A stretch of 64,000 nt of DNA from Streptomyces sp. NBC_00670 (GTDB taxonomy: Bacteria; Actinomycetota; Actinomycetes; Streptomycetales; Streptomycetaceae): positions 7,503,001 to 7,567,000 of the forward strand of contig NZ_CP109017.1 in assembly GCF_036226765.1 (NCBI RefSeq), read 5' to 3'. The notes under the pieces were generated by a model. The model ran no database searches, was not told where the DNA came from, and worked only from the letters and a program-made list of their open reading frames with translations. Position 1 is the first letter of the stretch; every line of letters begins with the position of its first letter. The translations under genes and the position numbers were made by a program. Positions 25,322 to 33,455 of the stretch are shown piece by piece.

Positions 25322-25654
25322 CAGTGCCCTCAGATAACCGGGTCGGCGCAGCGTCTCTGCCAGAGAGGCCTGCTGCTGGGGCTGTGGCGCGTGGTGCTCC
25401 GGGTTCGCGGGCGGGCGGGCGGACTCGGCGATGGCGGCACTCCCGGGTCGGTGGGTGCGGTGGCGCGAGGTGCGTGGGCCCTCGCAGGGAGCGCGACCCT
25501 ACCGAGCGGCGGGCCACTGCCCCCCTCCGCCACACCCGGCCACCCCGTCCAACCCCTCCGACAGCCTCCGGACATCTGGTGTGCGGCTGCCGGGTCTGGC
25601 GCGGCGGGAGCAGAGGCATCAGGCAGGCGTCAGGGGGCCTCGTGTCGGACTTCG

Positions 25655-25671
25655 TGGTATCGCGCGTACCA
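25655..25671. promoter_or_regulatory. MmyB-type regulator operator, copy 1
   Basis: TGGTATCGCGCGTACCA lies 40 bp before the MmyB-like regulator gene. The same 17-mer recurs with one change, on the other strand, before the SDR at 26722. Confidence 0.65.
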
Positions 25672-25711
25672 CCCGGCGGGGCGTGGCGTGGCGTGCGGGA
25701 GGATGGTGGGC

Positions 25712-26545
25712 ATGGAGCAACTCGGTGCCGCGCTGCGGGCGTGGCGGGACCGGCTGGACCCCGCGACGGTGGGGTTGGCACACGGCTCACCCCGCCGGGT
25801 CCCCGGTCTTCGACGCGCGGAACTGGCGACGCTGGCCGGCATCTCCGTCGAGTACGTGGTCCGGCTGGAGCAGGGCCGCGTGGCGACACCCTCGGCGCAG
25901 GTCTGCTCGGCCCTGGCCCGTGCCCTGCACCTGTCCGACGAGGAGCACGCGCACCTCCTCCGCATGGCCGGTCACGCCGCGGATCCGAGCCGGGTCCCGC
26001 GCATGATCCCGGGGAGCCTGTACCGGATCGTGGACCAGCTCGCCGGCAACCCGCTGGCGGTCTACGACGCGACCTGGCAGTTGCTGCACTGGAACCCGCT
26101 GTTCGCGGCCACGTTCGGCGACCCCACGGTCCGCGGCGCGGGGGACCGCAACGTCCTGGTCTGGCAGTTCCTCGGCGAGCTGCCCCGCGTCCGGCAGACG
26201 GCGGCCGAGCGGACGGCGTTCGAGGAGTCCCTCGTCGCCGACCTGCGCGCGACGACGAGCCGGTACCCCGACGACCCGGACCTCGCGGTACTGGTGTCGA
26301 GGCTCAACCACAGCCCACGGTTCCGCGAGCTGTGGAACCGCCGGGCGGTGGGCGGCCACGAGAGCGCGCACAAACTCGTCCGGCACCCGGACGTCGGGGA
26401 CATCGCCCTGAACTCCGACATCCTCAACACCCAGGACACCAACCTCCGCCTCGTGGTGTACACGCCGCAGCCGGGCACCGACGCCGCCGGAAAACTCGAA
26501 CTCCTCGCGACGCTCGGGGTCCAGAGGATGTCCTCTCGGCGCTGA
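25712..26545 (+). CDS. XRE-type regulator with MmyB-like ligand domain
   Basis: A 277-residue regulator. The N-terminal HTH_31-type XRE domain includes GLRRAELATLAGISVEYVVR and LEQGRVATPSAQVCSALARA. The rest is the MmyB-like ligand-binding domain with NPLAVYDATWQLLHWNPLFA and the C-terminal HPDVGDIALNSDIL segment. Such proteins usually sit beside one SDR gene, as here. GGGAGG at good spacing supports the ATG at 25712. Twin operator copies lie before its own gene and before the SDR. Confidence 0.9.
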   Translation: MEQLGAALRAWRDRLDPATVGLAHGSPRRVPGLRRAELATLAGISVEYVVRLEQGRVATPSAQVCSALARALHLSDEEHAHLLRMAGHAADPSRVPRMIPGSLYRIVDQLAGNPLAVYDATWQLLHWNPLFAATFGDPTVRGAGDRNVLVWQFLGELPRVRQTAAERTAFEESLVADLRATTSRYPDDPDLAVLVSRLNHSPRFRELWNRRAVGGHESAHKLVRHPDVGDIALNSDILNTQDTNLRLVVYTPQPGTDAAGKLELLATLGVQRMSSRR

Positions 26546-26610
26546 GTGTCTCCTCGGCGCCGAGTGCCCCTCCGCTGCCGCGTCACGCCGGACCGGACCG
26601 TGCTGCTGGG

Positions 26611-26627
26611 TGGTACGCGCGGTACCA
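26611..26627. promoter_or_regulatory. MmyB-type regulator operator, copy 2
   Basis: TGGTACGCGCGGTACCA here, read on the minus strand, differs from the copy at 25655-25671 at one base of 17. Matching bases continue into the flank (CCC, one mismatch, GC). It lies 95 bp before the SDR start. Confidence 0.65.
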
Positions 26628-26721
26628 GCAAGACCCGTAGCTCCCGTCGGCGCTCCTGCGTGCCCAGCATGAAGTGCGTGCACAGCGCACGACCGTGCTG
26701 TCCGGACCACGAGGAGCCCGC

Positions 26722-27414
26722 ATGACCACCACCTTCATCACCGGGGCCAACAAGTCCCTCGGCTACGAAACCGCCCGTCGCCTCGTCGAGGCGGGACACA
26801 CCGTCCTCCTCGGCGCCCGCGACCCCGAGCGCGGCCGGGCCGCGGCCGAAACGCTGGGCGTCCGGTTCGTGCGGATCGACGTGACCGACGACGCCTCGGT
26901 CCGGGCGGCGGCCGAGAACGTCGCCGCGCACGAGGGAACGCTCGACGTCCTGGTCAACAACGCCGGCGTCCTCGGCACGGTCGGCCCCGTCGAGGACTAC
27001 ACCGCCGCCGACATCAGCGCCGTGCTCGACGTCAACGTCGTCGGACTCGTGCGCGTCACCCACGCCTTCCTCCCGCTGCTGCGCACATCGCCGAACCCCG
27101 TCATCGTCAACGTCTCCAGCGGGATGGGCTCCTTCGGCGTGACCCAGGACCCGGCGCGGGTCGAGTCGCGGTACGCCCTGCCCCTCTACTCCGCCTCGAA
27201 GGCCGCGGTCACGATGCTCACGACGCAGTACGCCAGGGAACTGAAGGACGTGAAGATCAACGCCGCGGACCCCGGGCAGACCGCGACCGACTTCACCGGC
27301 GGCCTCGGACACAGCGTCGCCGAGGGCGCCGAGTCCATCGTGACCCTCGCGACCATCGGCCCGGACGGGCCGACGGGACAGTTCCTCGACCGCTCCGGCA
27401 GCCTCCCGTGGTGA
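26722..27414 (+). CDS. Short-chain dehydrogenase/reductase
   Basis: A 230-residue SDR. The cofactor motif is TGANKSLGYETA with Arg in GARDPERG (NADPH preference), then LVNNAGV, catalytic Ser in NVSSGMGS and Tyr/Lys in LYSASKAA. It ends GPDGPTGQFLDRSGSLPW, typical of SDRs paired with MmyB-like regulators. GAGGAG precedes the ATG. It follows the regulator on the same strand but has its own operator copy. Confidence 0.93.
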   Translation: MTTTFITGANKSLGYETARRLVEAGHTVLLGARDPERGRAAAETLGVRFVRIDVTDDASVRAAAENVAAHEGTLDVLVNNAGVLGTVGPVEDYTAADISAVLDVNVVGLVRVTHAFLPLLRTSPNPVIVNVSSGMGSFGVTQDPARVESRYALPLYSASKAAVTMLTTQYARELKDVKINAADPGQTATDFTGGLGHSVAEGAESIVTLATIGPDGPTGQFLDRSGSLPW

Positions 27415-27457
27415 CGCCACCCGGCGTCCGTCCGCCGTGACGGCCGCGGTCCGCACC

Positions 27458-28390
27458 TCACCCTTCGGCCGGGTGGGCGGTCCGGCCGCCGACCTGGTCC
27501 AGCCAGTCGAGGATGACCTGGAGGGCGAGGCCCTGGTTGCCGATCTGGCAGTGGTTGTGGGCGTGTTCCGCTTCGGTGAAGACGCGGGCGCTGAGCGATC
27601 GTGCGGCGTTCAGGGTCAGGATCTGGTCGCCGAGCATGTGCGGGGGAACGTAGTGGTCGGCGGCGCCGGCCAGCAGCAGGACGTCCTGGGTGACCAGGTG
27701 CGAGACGTCGTCGGTGCGGTACGCGCGCCAGGCCCTGAAGACCTCGGCCGGTGTGGCGGCGCCCATGACGCGCTTGCCCTGTCCGAGGAACCAGTCGGCG
27801 GAGGCCACCGGCAGGTGCCAGTCCGGGGTCATGGGCGTCCCCGCGTCGAGGACGGTGCCCTGGCCCGGCCCGTCGAAGATGACGGTGTCCAGCCCGGCGT
27901 CGCGCAGGGCGAGCGCCGCGGGCAGCCATTCGGCGATGTAGCTGTCGTACCCGCCGAACACGACGATCGTGCCGCGCGGCCGGTCGGGGGTGAAGCGGTA
28001 CGCCGTGAGCCGCGTCGCCCCGTACGGGACCTGGTGGCGGTCGGCGGCGGTGACGCCGTTGCCGGTCTCGGCGTTGTGCAGGAACCGCTGCCGGGCCGGG
28101 GCGTACCGCGGGTCGTCCGGGCGGAGGAAGAACTGTGTCGCGCGGGCGTAGTGGGCGGCGGGCAGATGACGGCCGGCGGACAGCGCGGTGTCGCTGAGTG
28201 CGAGCATCTCGCGCGTCCAGTCGGCGTAGTCGGCGATGCGGGGCGCCGCCGTCCGCATCTCCTTCAGCATCAGCTCCTCGTTCGCCCAGCCGTGGAACCG
28301 GTTGAGCTGGAAGTTGAGCGAGACGTTCGGGTGCAGCGGGTGGTACCCCACCGGGAACCGGCCGGTGATCTCCTGGTCGCCAGTCATCAT
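27458..28390 (-). CDS. FrsA-like alpha/beta hydrolase lacking the nucleophile elbow
   Basis: A 310-residue protein of the FrsA/DUF1100-type hydrolases. The oxyanion strand (GTIVVFGGYDSYIAEWLP), the FDGPGQG motif, the acid region (LLLAGAADHYVP) and the histidine (AEHAHNHCQIGN) are present. The stretch that should follow PDWHLPV, with the strand-turn nucleophile G-x-S-x-G and part of the cap, is absent; the sequence jumps to ASADWFLGQGKRVMG. The reading frame is intact but the protein is about 70-80 residues shorter than I expect, so it is probably inactive as a serine hydrolase. ATG 28390 has AAAGG seven bases upstream. Confidence 0.7.
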   Translation of the reverse strand: MMTGDQEITGRFPVGYHPLHPNVSLNFQLNRFHGWANEELMLKEMRTAAPRIADYADWTREMLALSDTALSAGRHLPAAHYARATQFFLRPDDPRYAPARQRFLHNAETGNGVTAADRHQVPYGATRLTAYRFTPDRPRGTIVVFGGYDSYIAEWLPAALALRDAGLDTVIFDGPGQGTVLDAGTPMTPDWHLPVASADWFLGQGKRVMGAATPAEVFRAWRAYRTDDVSHLVTQDVLLLAGAADHYVPPHMLGDQILTLNAARSLSARVFTEAEHAHNHCQIGNQGLALQVILDWLDQVGGRTAHPAEG

Positions 28391-28526
28391 CTGCATGCCT
28401 TTCGTACGCGGTGATCCCCCTGGCCCTTCTGTGGGTGATCCTCGCGGGCCGGGCCTGCCGGGGCGGAGGCTCCGGCACGCCAGGGGGGCGGCTCTGCCGC
28501 GCCAAGTCGTCCCGGCGGAACGTCGC

Positions 28527-29381
28527 CTACGGGACGAGGCTCAGGTGCCAGCGGTGGAGTGCGCCGCGCAGGGCACGGGTGTCGGCGAAGCCGAGCCGTG
28601 CCGCGACCGCCTTCCGGCTCAGCCCCTGGGCCGGCAGCGCGGCGGCACGGTCGCGGCGCACGCTGTCGACGAGGTCCCGCCAGGTGGTGCCCTCCTCCGC
28701 CAGACGGCGCTGCAGGCTCCGCGGGCTCAGCGCCAGCGCCCCGGCCACGCCGGGCAACGACAGGCCACCGCCGGCCGGCTGGGCGGCGATGACCTGCCGG
28801 AGCCTGTCCGCCCAGGGCGAGGGCGGCGACTGCCGGACCAGGACGATGCCTGCGCCGCGATCACGTCGGCCGCGTGCTGCCGCAGAACCGCCCCGAGCCG
28901 GGCATCGGCGTCGGGCAGCGGCAGCGACAGGTCGTCGGACGCGAGGGTCATGGCGGTGGTCCCGACACCGAAGTCGAGCCGCCGCGCCCCGAAGGGGTCC
29001 GCCAACTCCCGGTGCCGGGCGGGGGCGTTGGACATCAGTGCGACGTGCAGCGGACGGATCTCCCGCCCGGCCACGTACCGCGCCCGGAACAGCACGGCCG
29101 CGAGCGCGTACTGGCTGGCCATCGCGTCGACCGGCGAGCGTGGGCGCGTTCGCGACCAGGTAGTCCATCAGGCGCAGCCGCCCGAAGCGCCACTGACCGG
29201 CGGCCCTCACTCCGAGACAGGGATCGTCGGCCGCGCCCGGCCCCTGCCGCCACAGCCGGCTGAGGAACTCGGTCGGCACACGGACGTCCTCACCGTCCGG
29301 CACACGCCTCTCCAACCCCGCCCCGCCCCGGCCGGGACCGGCACCCGCCGGCCCGGCCCGCAGCAACCGGAACGCGGCCAC
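28527..29381 (-). pseudogene. AraC-family regulator, two frameshifts
   Basis: Three minus-strand frames join into one AraC protein with an arabinose-binding-like sensor. They are VPTEFLSRLWRQGPGAADDP ... LRLMDYLVANAPTL, then FRARYVAGREIRPLHVALMS ... FGARRLDFGVGTTAMTLASD, then the C-terminal HTH SLPGVAGALALSPRSLQRRL ... KAVAARLGFADTRALRGALH. Frame changes fall near 29140 and 28860. All domains are present, so decay is recent or the frameshifts are sequencing errors. It lies immediately upstream of the damaged hydrolase gene on the same strand. Confidence 0.75.
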
Positions 29382-29604
29382 GTGCGCGGTCGGCCCCGGG
29401 GCAAGGCGAGGCGTCCCGGCACACCGAGCGACGGAGGCGCCGGTGCGGGGCGCGGCGCGAGCCTCATGCATCACTCCGTCGTACGAGCGCAGCCGCGGCC
29501 TGCCAGGGCCGCCGGTGGTCTGCTCGAACCAGGGCGCCGTCGGCGGGTTCGCCCTCGGTCCCTTCGCCTGGCGTACCACCGTTTTCGGCGGATTCCCGGT
29601 CGGC

Positions 29605-30690
29605 TCAGCCGGCGGTATGGGCGGGGTAGTCGGTGTAGCCCTCGGCCTGGCCGGCGTAGTGGGTGTCCCGGTCGTCGGCGGCCAGCGGGTGGCCGTGCGT
29701 AAAGCGTTCGACCAGGTCGGGGTTGGCGATGAAGGGGGCGCCGAAGGAGACCGCGTCGACGACGCCGTGGGCGAGGATCTCGTTGCCGAGGGCCTGGGTG
29801 AAGCCGAGGTTGGCGATGATGCTGCCCTGGTAGTGGGCGCGGTAGCGGGAGAAGAGGGTGAGGCGTTCCTCGAGGGTGCCGGGGGCGCCCTGGAGGTGCA
29901 GATAGGCCAGGTCGTTGTCGTTGAGCCTCTTGAGGAGCTGGTCGTAGTCGGCGAGTGTCTCCTCGTCCGCGGTGAAGGCGGTGCCGCTCGTCCAGAGCGG
30001 GGACATCTTCACGCCGACGCGGTCGCTTCCCCACACGTCGCCGACGGCGTCGAGGACGTCGAGGAGGAAGCGGGCCCGCTTCTCGCTGCTGCCGCCGTAG
30101 GCGTCGGCGCGCCGGTTGAGGCGGGGGTTGAGGAACTGCGGGATCAGGTGAGAGACCTGGGCGTGGAGTTCCACGCCGTCGAAGCCGGCGCGGCGGGCGT
30201 TCTCGGCGGCGTGACGGTAGTCGGCGATGGTGCTCGCTATCTCGGCGGCGGTGAAGGCGCGCGGGGTGAGGGTGTCCTTCGGGCCGGAGGGGGTGAAGGA
30301 CATCTCGCCGGGGTTGACGGCCGAGGGCCCGGCGGGCAGGCGGCCGCCGAGGTGGTCGGGGTGGGAGACCGCCCCGACGTGCCCGAGCTGGGAGACGATC
30401 CGCCCGCCCGCCTCGTGGACGGCTTCGGTGACCTTCGCCCAGCCGGCGGTCTGCGTGTCCGTGTAGATGCCGGGGACGTTGATGAAGCCGATCGCGTCGG
30501 GACTGACCCAGGTCCCCTCGGTGACGATCAGCCCCGCGCCCGCGCGCTGCGCGTAGTAGGTGGCATGCAGGTTGGTGGGGGTCAGCTCGGCGTTGTGGGC
30601 GCGGGAGCGGGTCATGGGGGCCATGACGACGCTGTTGGGGAGTTCCAGCGCGCCGAGGCGGACGGGCTGGAGCAGGGGCTGGGTGGTCAT
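29605..30690 (-). CDS. Old Yellow Enzyme family ene-reductase
   Basis: A 361-residue FMN enzyme that reduces activated C=C bonds with NAD(P)H. The N-terminus (LGALELPNSVVMAPMTRSRA) and the RLNRRADAYGGSSEKRARF segment are typical. At the substrate-binding site, where the family has His-x-x-Asn or His-x-x-His, this protein reads H-A-Q-V followed by SHLIPQFLNPR, so the second residue is replaced by Val. AAGGA lies 8 bases before ATG 30690. It is the last gene of a three-gene minus-strand operon with an F420/NADP-binding protein and an MDR reductase, probably repressed by the divergent TetR. Confidence 0.9.
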   Translation of the reverse strand: MTTQPLLQPVRLGALELPNSVVMAPMTRSRAHNAELTPTNLHATYYAQRAGAGLIVTEGTWVSPDAIGFINVPGIYTDTQTAGWAKVTEAVHEAGGRIVSQLGHVGAVSHPDHLGGRLPAGPSAVNPGEMSFTPSGPKDTLTPRAFTAAEIASTIADYRHAAENARRAGFDGVELHAQVSHLIPQFLNPRLNRRADAYGGSSEKRARFLLDVLDAVGDVWGSDRVGVKMSPLWTSGTAFTADEETLADYDQLLKRLNDNDLAYLHLQGAPGTLEERLTLFSRYRAHYQGSIIANLGFTQALGNEILAHGVVDAVSFGAPFIANPDLVERFTHGHPLAADDRDTHYAGQAEGYTDYPAHTAG

Positions 30691-30752
30691 GAGCAACGTC
30701 CTTGTGTGGAAGGGGAGATGAGAAGAGGAGCGGGGATCCGGGAGGACCCGGC

Positions 30753-31355
30753 TCAGTCCTGTTTGAGGGCGTGCAGGGCGGAGAGCGGGCCGCCGAGCTG
30801 CATGAGGCGTCCGCCCTCGCGCAGGGAGCCGAGGTCGACGGGGGCGAAGCCGAAGCCGGCGGTGAGGTCCGCGACGGTCCTCTTGGCGTCGGCGTCGTCG
30901 CCGGCGAGGAACAGCACCTGGCGTCCGGCCCCGTGGCGCGGGTCGGCGGCGATGTACGGGGCGTAGAGGGTGTTGAACGCTTTGACGACGCGGGCTCCGG
31001 GAAGCAGTGAGGCCACGTATTCGCTGCCGGTCAGCTCACCCAGGTCGGCGATCTCCGGGTGCGGGGGAGGGGCGGCGAACTGGTTGGTGGCGTCGATGAC
31101 GACGCGGCCGCCGAAGTGCGGCAGTCCGGCCGTCGCGTCCAGGACCTGGGGCCAGCCGACCGCGAGGAGTACGAGCTCCGCCGCGGCGGCCTCCTGCGGG
31201 GTGCCGGCGTGGGCGAGCGGTCCGAGTTCGTCGGCGAGGCCGGTCAGGGAGGCGGGGCCGCGGCTGTTGCTCAGTACGACCTGGTGGCCGTGGGCCACGG
31301 CATGACGGGCGATGGCCTGGGCGACGGTGCCGGCGCCGAGAGTTCCGATCTTCAT
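30753..31355 (-). CDS. NADP/F420-binding reductase
   Basis: A 200-residue protein starting MKIGTLGAGTVAQAIARHAV, a Rossmann motif of the NADPH:F420 oxidoreductase group (PF03807-like). It continues with VVLSNSRGP, which reads like the NADP phosphate-binding loop, and RVVKAFNTLYA. Members pass hydride between NADPH and F420 or serve as small dehydrogenases. It is the middle gene of the operon, 39 bp after the MDR gene and 62 bp before the ene-reductase. Confidence 0.88.
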   Translation of the reverse strand: MKIGTLGAGTVAQAIARHAVAHGHQVVLSNSRGPASLTGLADELGPLAHAGTPQEAAAAELVLLAVGWPQVLDATAGLPHFGGRVVIDATNQFAAPPPHPEIADLGELTGSEYVASLLPGARVVKAFNTLYAPYIAADPRHGAGRQVLFLAGDDADAKRTVADLTAGFGFAPVDLGSLREGGRLMQLGGPLSALHALKQD

Positions 31356-31394
31356 GACAGGTGCCCTTCTTGGGGTTTGCGGGGTTCTCCGGGT

Positions 31395-32405
31395 TCAGGC
31401 GGCGGGGCTGGTGAGCAGGACGGTTCCGCTCTTGCCGGGGCGGCGGACATGGTCGATGGCCTGCGCGAAGTCGGCGAGGTCGTAGCGGCCCGCGACCTCG
31501 AAGAGGTCCGGTTCGGTCGCGGCGAGACGGGCTGCGAAGGCGACGTCCTCGGCCCGCTCCTCGGGCGTGCGGGCCATCCACTGCTCGATGGACACGCCCC
31601 GCACGGTCAGGGCGCGCGGTGTCAGCGCGAGTGACTCCAGCGGCGTGCTGCCGTCGCCGAGCTGTCCATAGGTGATCAGTGTGCCGCCGTCGTCGAGCAG
31701 CCCGGCCAGCTCACCGGTCAGGGAGCCGCCCACCGCGTCCAGTACGACCCGGGCACCCCGGCCGCCGGTGGCGTCCCGGACCTGGGCGCGCCAGTCCGCG
31801 TCGTCCGTCGAAAGGGCCGGTATGCCGGGGAAACGCCGGCGCAGGGTCTGTGCCCCCGTGGCGCTGCGCACCAGGTTGACCAGCGGGATGCCGTGCTCAC
31901 GTGCCGCGGCGCTGACGAGTTTTCCCACCGACGAGCCGGCGGCGGTCTGCACCACCGGGCCCGCCTGCCCGTCGCGCTGGGCCTCTTCGACCGCGCGCAG
32001 CAGGGTGAGCAGGGTGAGCGGGTTGACCAGCATGAGGGCCGCGGTCTCGTCGTCGACGCCCTCGGGTACCGGCACCACCAGTTCGGACGGCACCGTCACG
32101 AGTTCGCTCCACGCACCCGGCACCGGGAAGAACGCGACCCGCTGACCGGGCCGCAGCTCCCGTACCCCCTCGCCGGCACTCTCGATGACGCCCATCCCCT
32201 CCAGGCCGGCAATCCGCGGCTTGGCGAACGGCCCTCGCGGCGCACCCGGGAAGCCCTGCACCACCGCGAGGTCGCCGGGGTGGACGGGCCGGGACAGCAC
32301 CCGTACCCGTACCTGCCCGGCGGCGGGCGGGTGAGGGGGCGGCTGCTCGCTGAGGCGCAGTACACGTCCGGCTTCCGCGTGCTGGTCGTAGACGATGGCG
32401 CGCAT
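31395..32405 (-). CDS. MDR-family (zinc-independent) alcohol dehydrogenase/quinone reductase
   Basis: A 336-residue medium-chain reductase. A GroES-like N-terminal domain (PGDLAVVQGFPG, GLEGMGVIESAGEGV) is followed by a cofactor domain with QTAAGSSVGKLV and VVLDAVGGSL. The zinc-ligand cysteines are missing, as in enoyl/quinone reductases that use NADPH. It is the first gene of the operon with the F420-type reductase and the ene-reductase. The start at 32405 lies just downstream of the palindromic operator shared with the divergent TetR gene. Confidence 0.9.
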   Translation of the reverse strand: MRAIVYDQHAEAGRVLRLSEQPPPHPPAAGQVRVRVLSRPVHPGDLAVVQGFPGAPRGPFAKPRIAGLEGMGVIESAGEGVRELRPGQRVAFFPVPGAWSELVTVPSELVVPVPEGVDDETAALMLVNPLTLLTLLRAVEEAQRDGQAGPVVQTAAGSSVGKLVSAAAREHGIPLVNLVRSATGAQTLRRRFPGIPALSTDDADWRAQVRDATGGRGARVVLDAVGGSLTGELAGLLDDGGTLITYGQLGDGSTPLESLALTPRALTVRGVSIEQWMARTPEERAEDVAFAARLAATEPDLFEVAGRYDLADFAQAIDHVRRPGKSGTVLLTSPAA

Positions 32406-32423
32406 GGTGCTCCCGTTCCACAG

Positions 32424-32453
32424 AGTATTGATGATGAGTGTCATCGTAATACT
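32424..32453. promoter_or_regulatory. Palindromic TetR operator in divergent promoter
   Basis: AGTATT at 32424-32429 pairs with AATACT at 32448-32453, and GATGA/TCATC (32433-32445) pair inside it. A perfect -10 TATAAT for the TetR gene lies at 32457-32462, and a further ATGA...TCAT dyad follows at 32461-32474. The layout fits autoregulation and control of the reductase operon. Confidence 0.7.
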
Positions 32454-32513
32454 GGTTATAATGAGAGCCGTCATCGAAAAGGTCAAATCGAGAGCGACGA
32501 CGAGAGGACGGCC

Positions 32514-33122
32514 ATGCCGCGGATCACCAAGGAGGACAAGGCCCGCAACCGGCAGAACATCCTCGAGGCGGCGGGCCGCATGTTCCGCTCGCAGGGCATC
32601 GACGCGGTGGGCATCGCCGAGCTGATGAAGGAGGCCGGACTCACCCACGGCGGTTTCTACAACCACTTCGCGTCCAAGAACGACCTGGTCGTGGAGGTGT
32701 GCGGAGCCTCCTTCGCCGCATCGCTCGGAGTCCTGGCCCAGGAGATCGAGGACGGCCCGGACCGGCACGGCTCCCCGCTGACGCGGGTCGTGGCCGGATA
32801 CCTGTCCACCGCACACCGTGATGCCCCGGACGGTGGCTGCCCCTCCGCGTCCCTGGTCACGGACGCCGGACGGCACAGCGAAGCCGTGCAGAGCGCGTAC
32901 GCGGTGGGGGTCGAGGGCTACCTCGCCGGCTTCGCCGCCGAATTCGTGCGCGAAGCCGAGCAGGAGGGCCGCACACTCACCCCGGACGAGGCCCGCCGCA
33001 AGGCCATGCGTCTGCTCAGCGAAATGGTCGGCGCCCTGACGCTCGCCCGCGCCGTACGCCACGTCGAGCCCGAACTCTCCGAGGAGATCCTACGAGCCGG
33101 CCACCGACAGGCCCTCGACTGA
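32514..33122 (+). CDS. TetR-family regulator
   Basis: A 202-residue TetR protein beginning MPRITKEDKARNRQNILEAA. The HTH reads GIAELMKEAGLTHGGFYNHF, the NemR/AcrR-like form, which often senses electrophiles and controls ene-reductases. The C-terminal domain has GGCPSASLVTDAGRHSEAVQ. GAGAGGAC precedes the ATG. It is divergent from the MDR/F420/OYE operon, a pairing known for reactive-electrophile control, so a similar role is inferred. Confidence 0.9.
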   Translation: MPRITKEDKARNRQNILEAAGRMFRSQGIDAVGIAELMKEAGLTHGGFYNHFASKNDLVVEVCGASFAASLGVLAQEIEDGPDRHGSPLTRVVAGYLSTAHRDAPDGGCPSASLVTDAGRHSEAVQSAYAVGVEGYLAGFAAEFVREAEQEGRTLTPDEARRKAMRLLSEMVGALTLARAVRHVEPELSEEILRAGHRQALD

Positions 33123-33250
33123 CGCCGGCTCAGAGGACACCCGAAGCGAACGGGCCGCTCGCCGCCCCCGGCGCCCTATTTGGCCCGAGCACGAACTTCC
33201 GCGTGTGACGCGGCGGTTCAACGGGACTTGTCCGGCCGATCATTGTCCAG

Positions 33251-33292
33251 TGCCACTGAACCTTGACCGTTTGCCACCGAAGTCTGACCACT
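33251..33292 (+). mobile_element. Left inverted repeat resembling an IS21-type end
   Basis: Two 21-bp units in tandem (33251-33271 and 33272-33292) share the frame TGCCAC-x-GAA followed by TGACC. The 38 bp at 33251-33288 recur inverted at 34594-34631 with about four mismatches. Multiple 20-bp repeats at each end are typical of IS21-family elements. No istA or istB gene lies between the ends. Confidence 0.6.
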
Positions 33293-33455
33293 GGTGGTTC
33301 CCGCCTGTGAAGTTCGGCCAGAGGGACTCGGTGGTCTGGAGGGGCGGTGGGGGCACCGCCGTACGCGAGCGATACCATCCAGCGCCATGCGTCCGCCCAG
33401 CTCGGGCTGATCCGTTGACGTCGTCACGTTGTCCGTTGTTGGCAAGGAAACCCTC

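Noticed and set aside
29443..30966. 507-codon open frame opposite the ene-reductase
   Set aside because: It is a mirror of the ene-reductase and F420-type genes with Gly/Val repeats and no domain.
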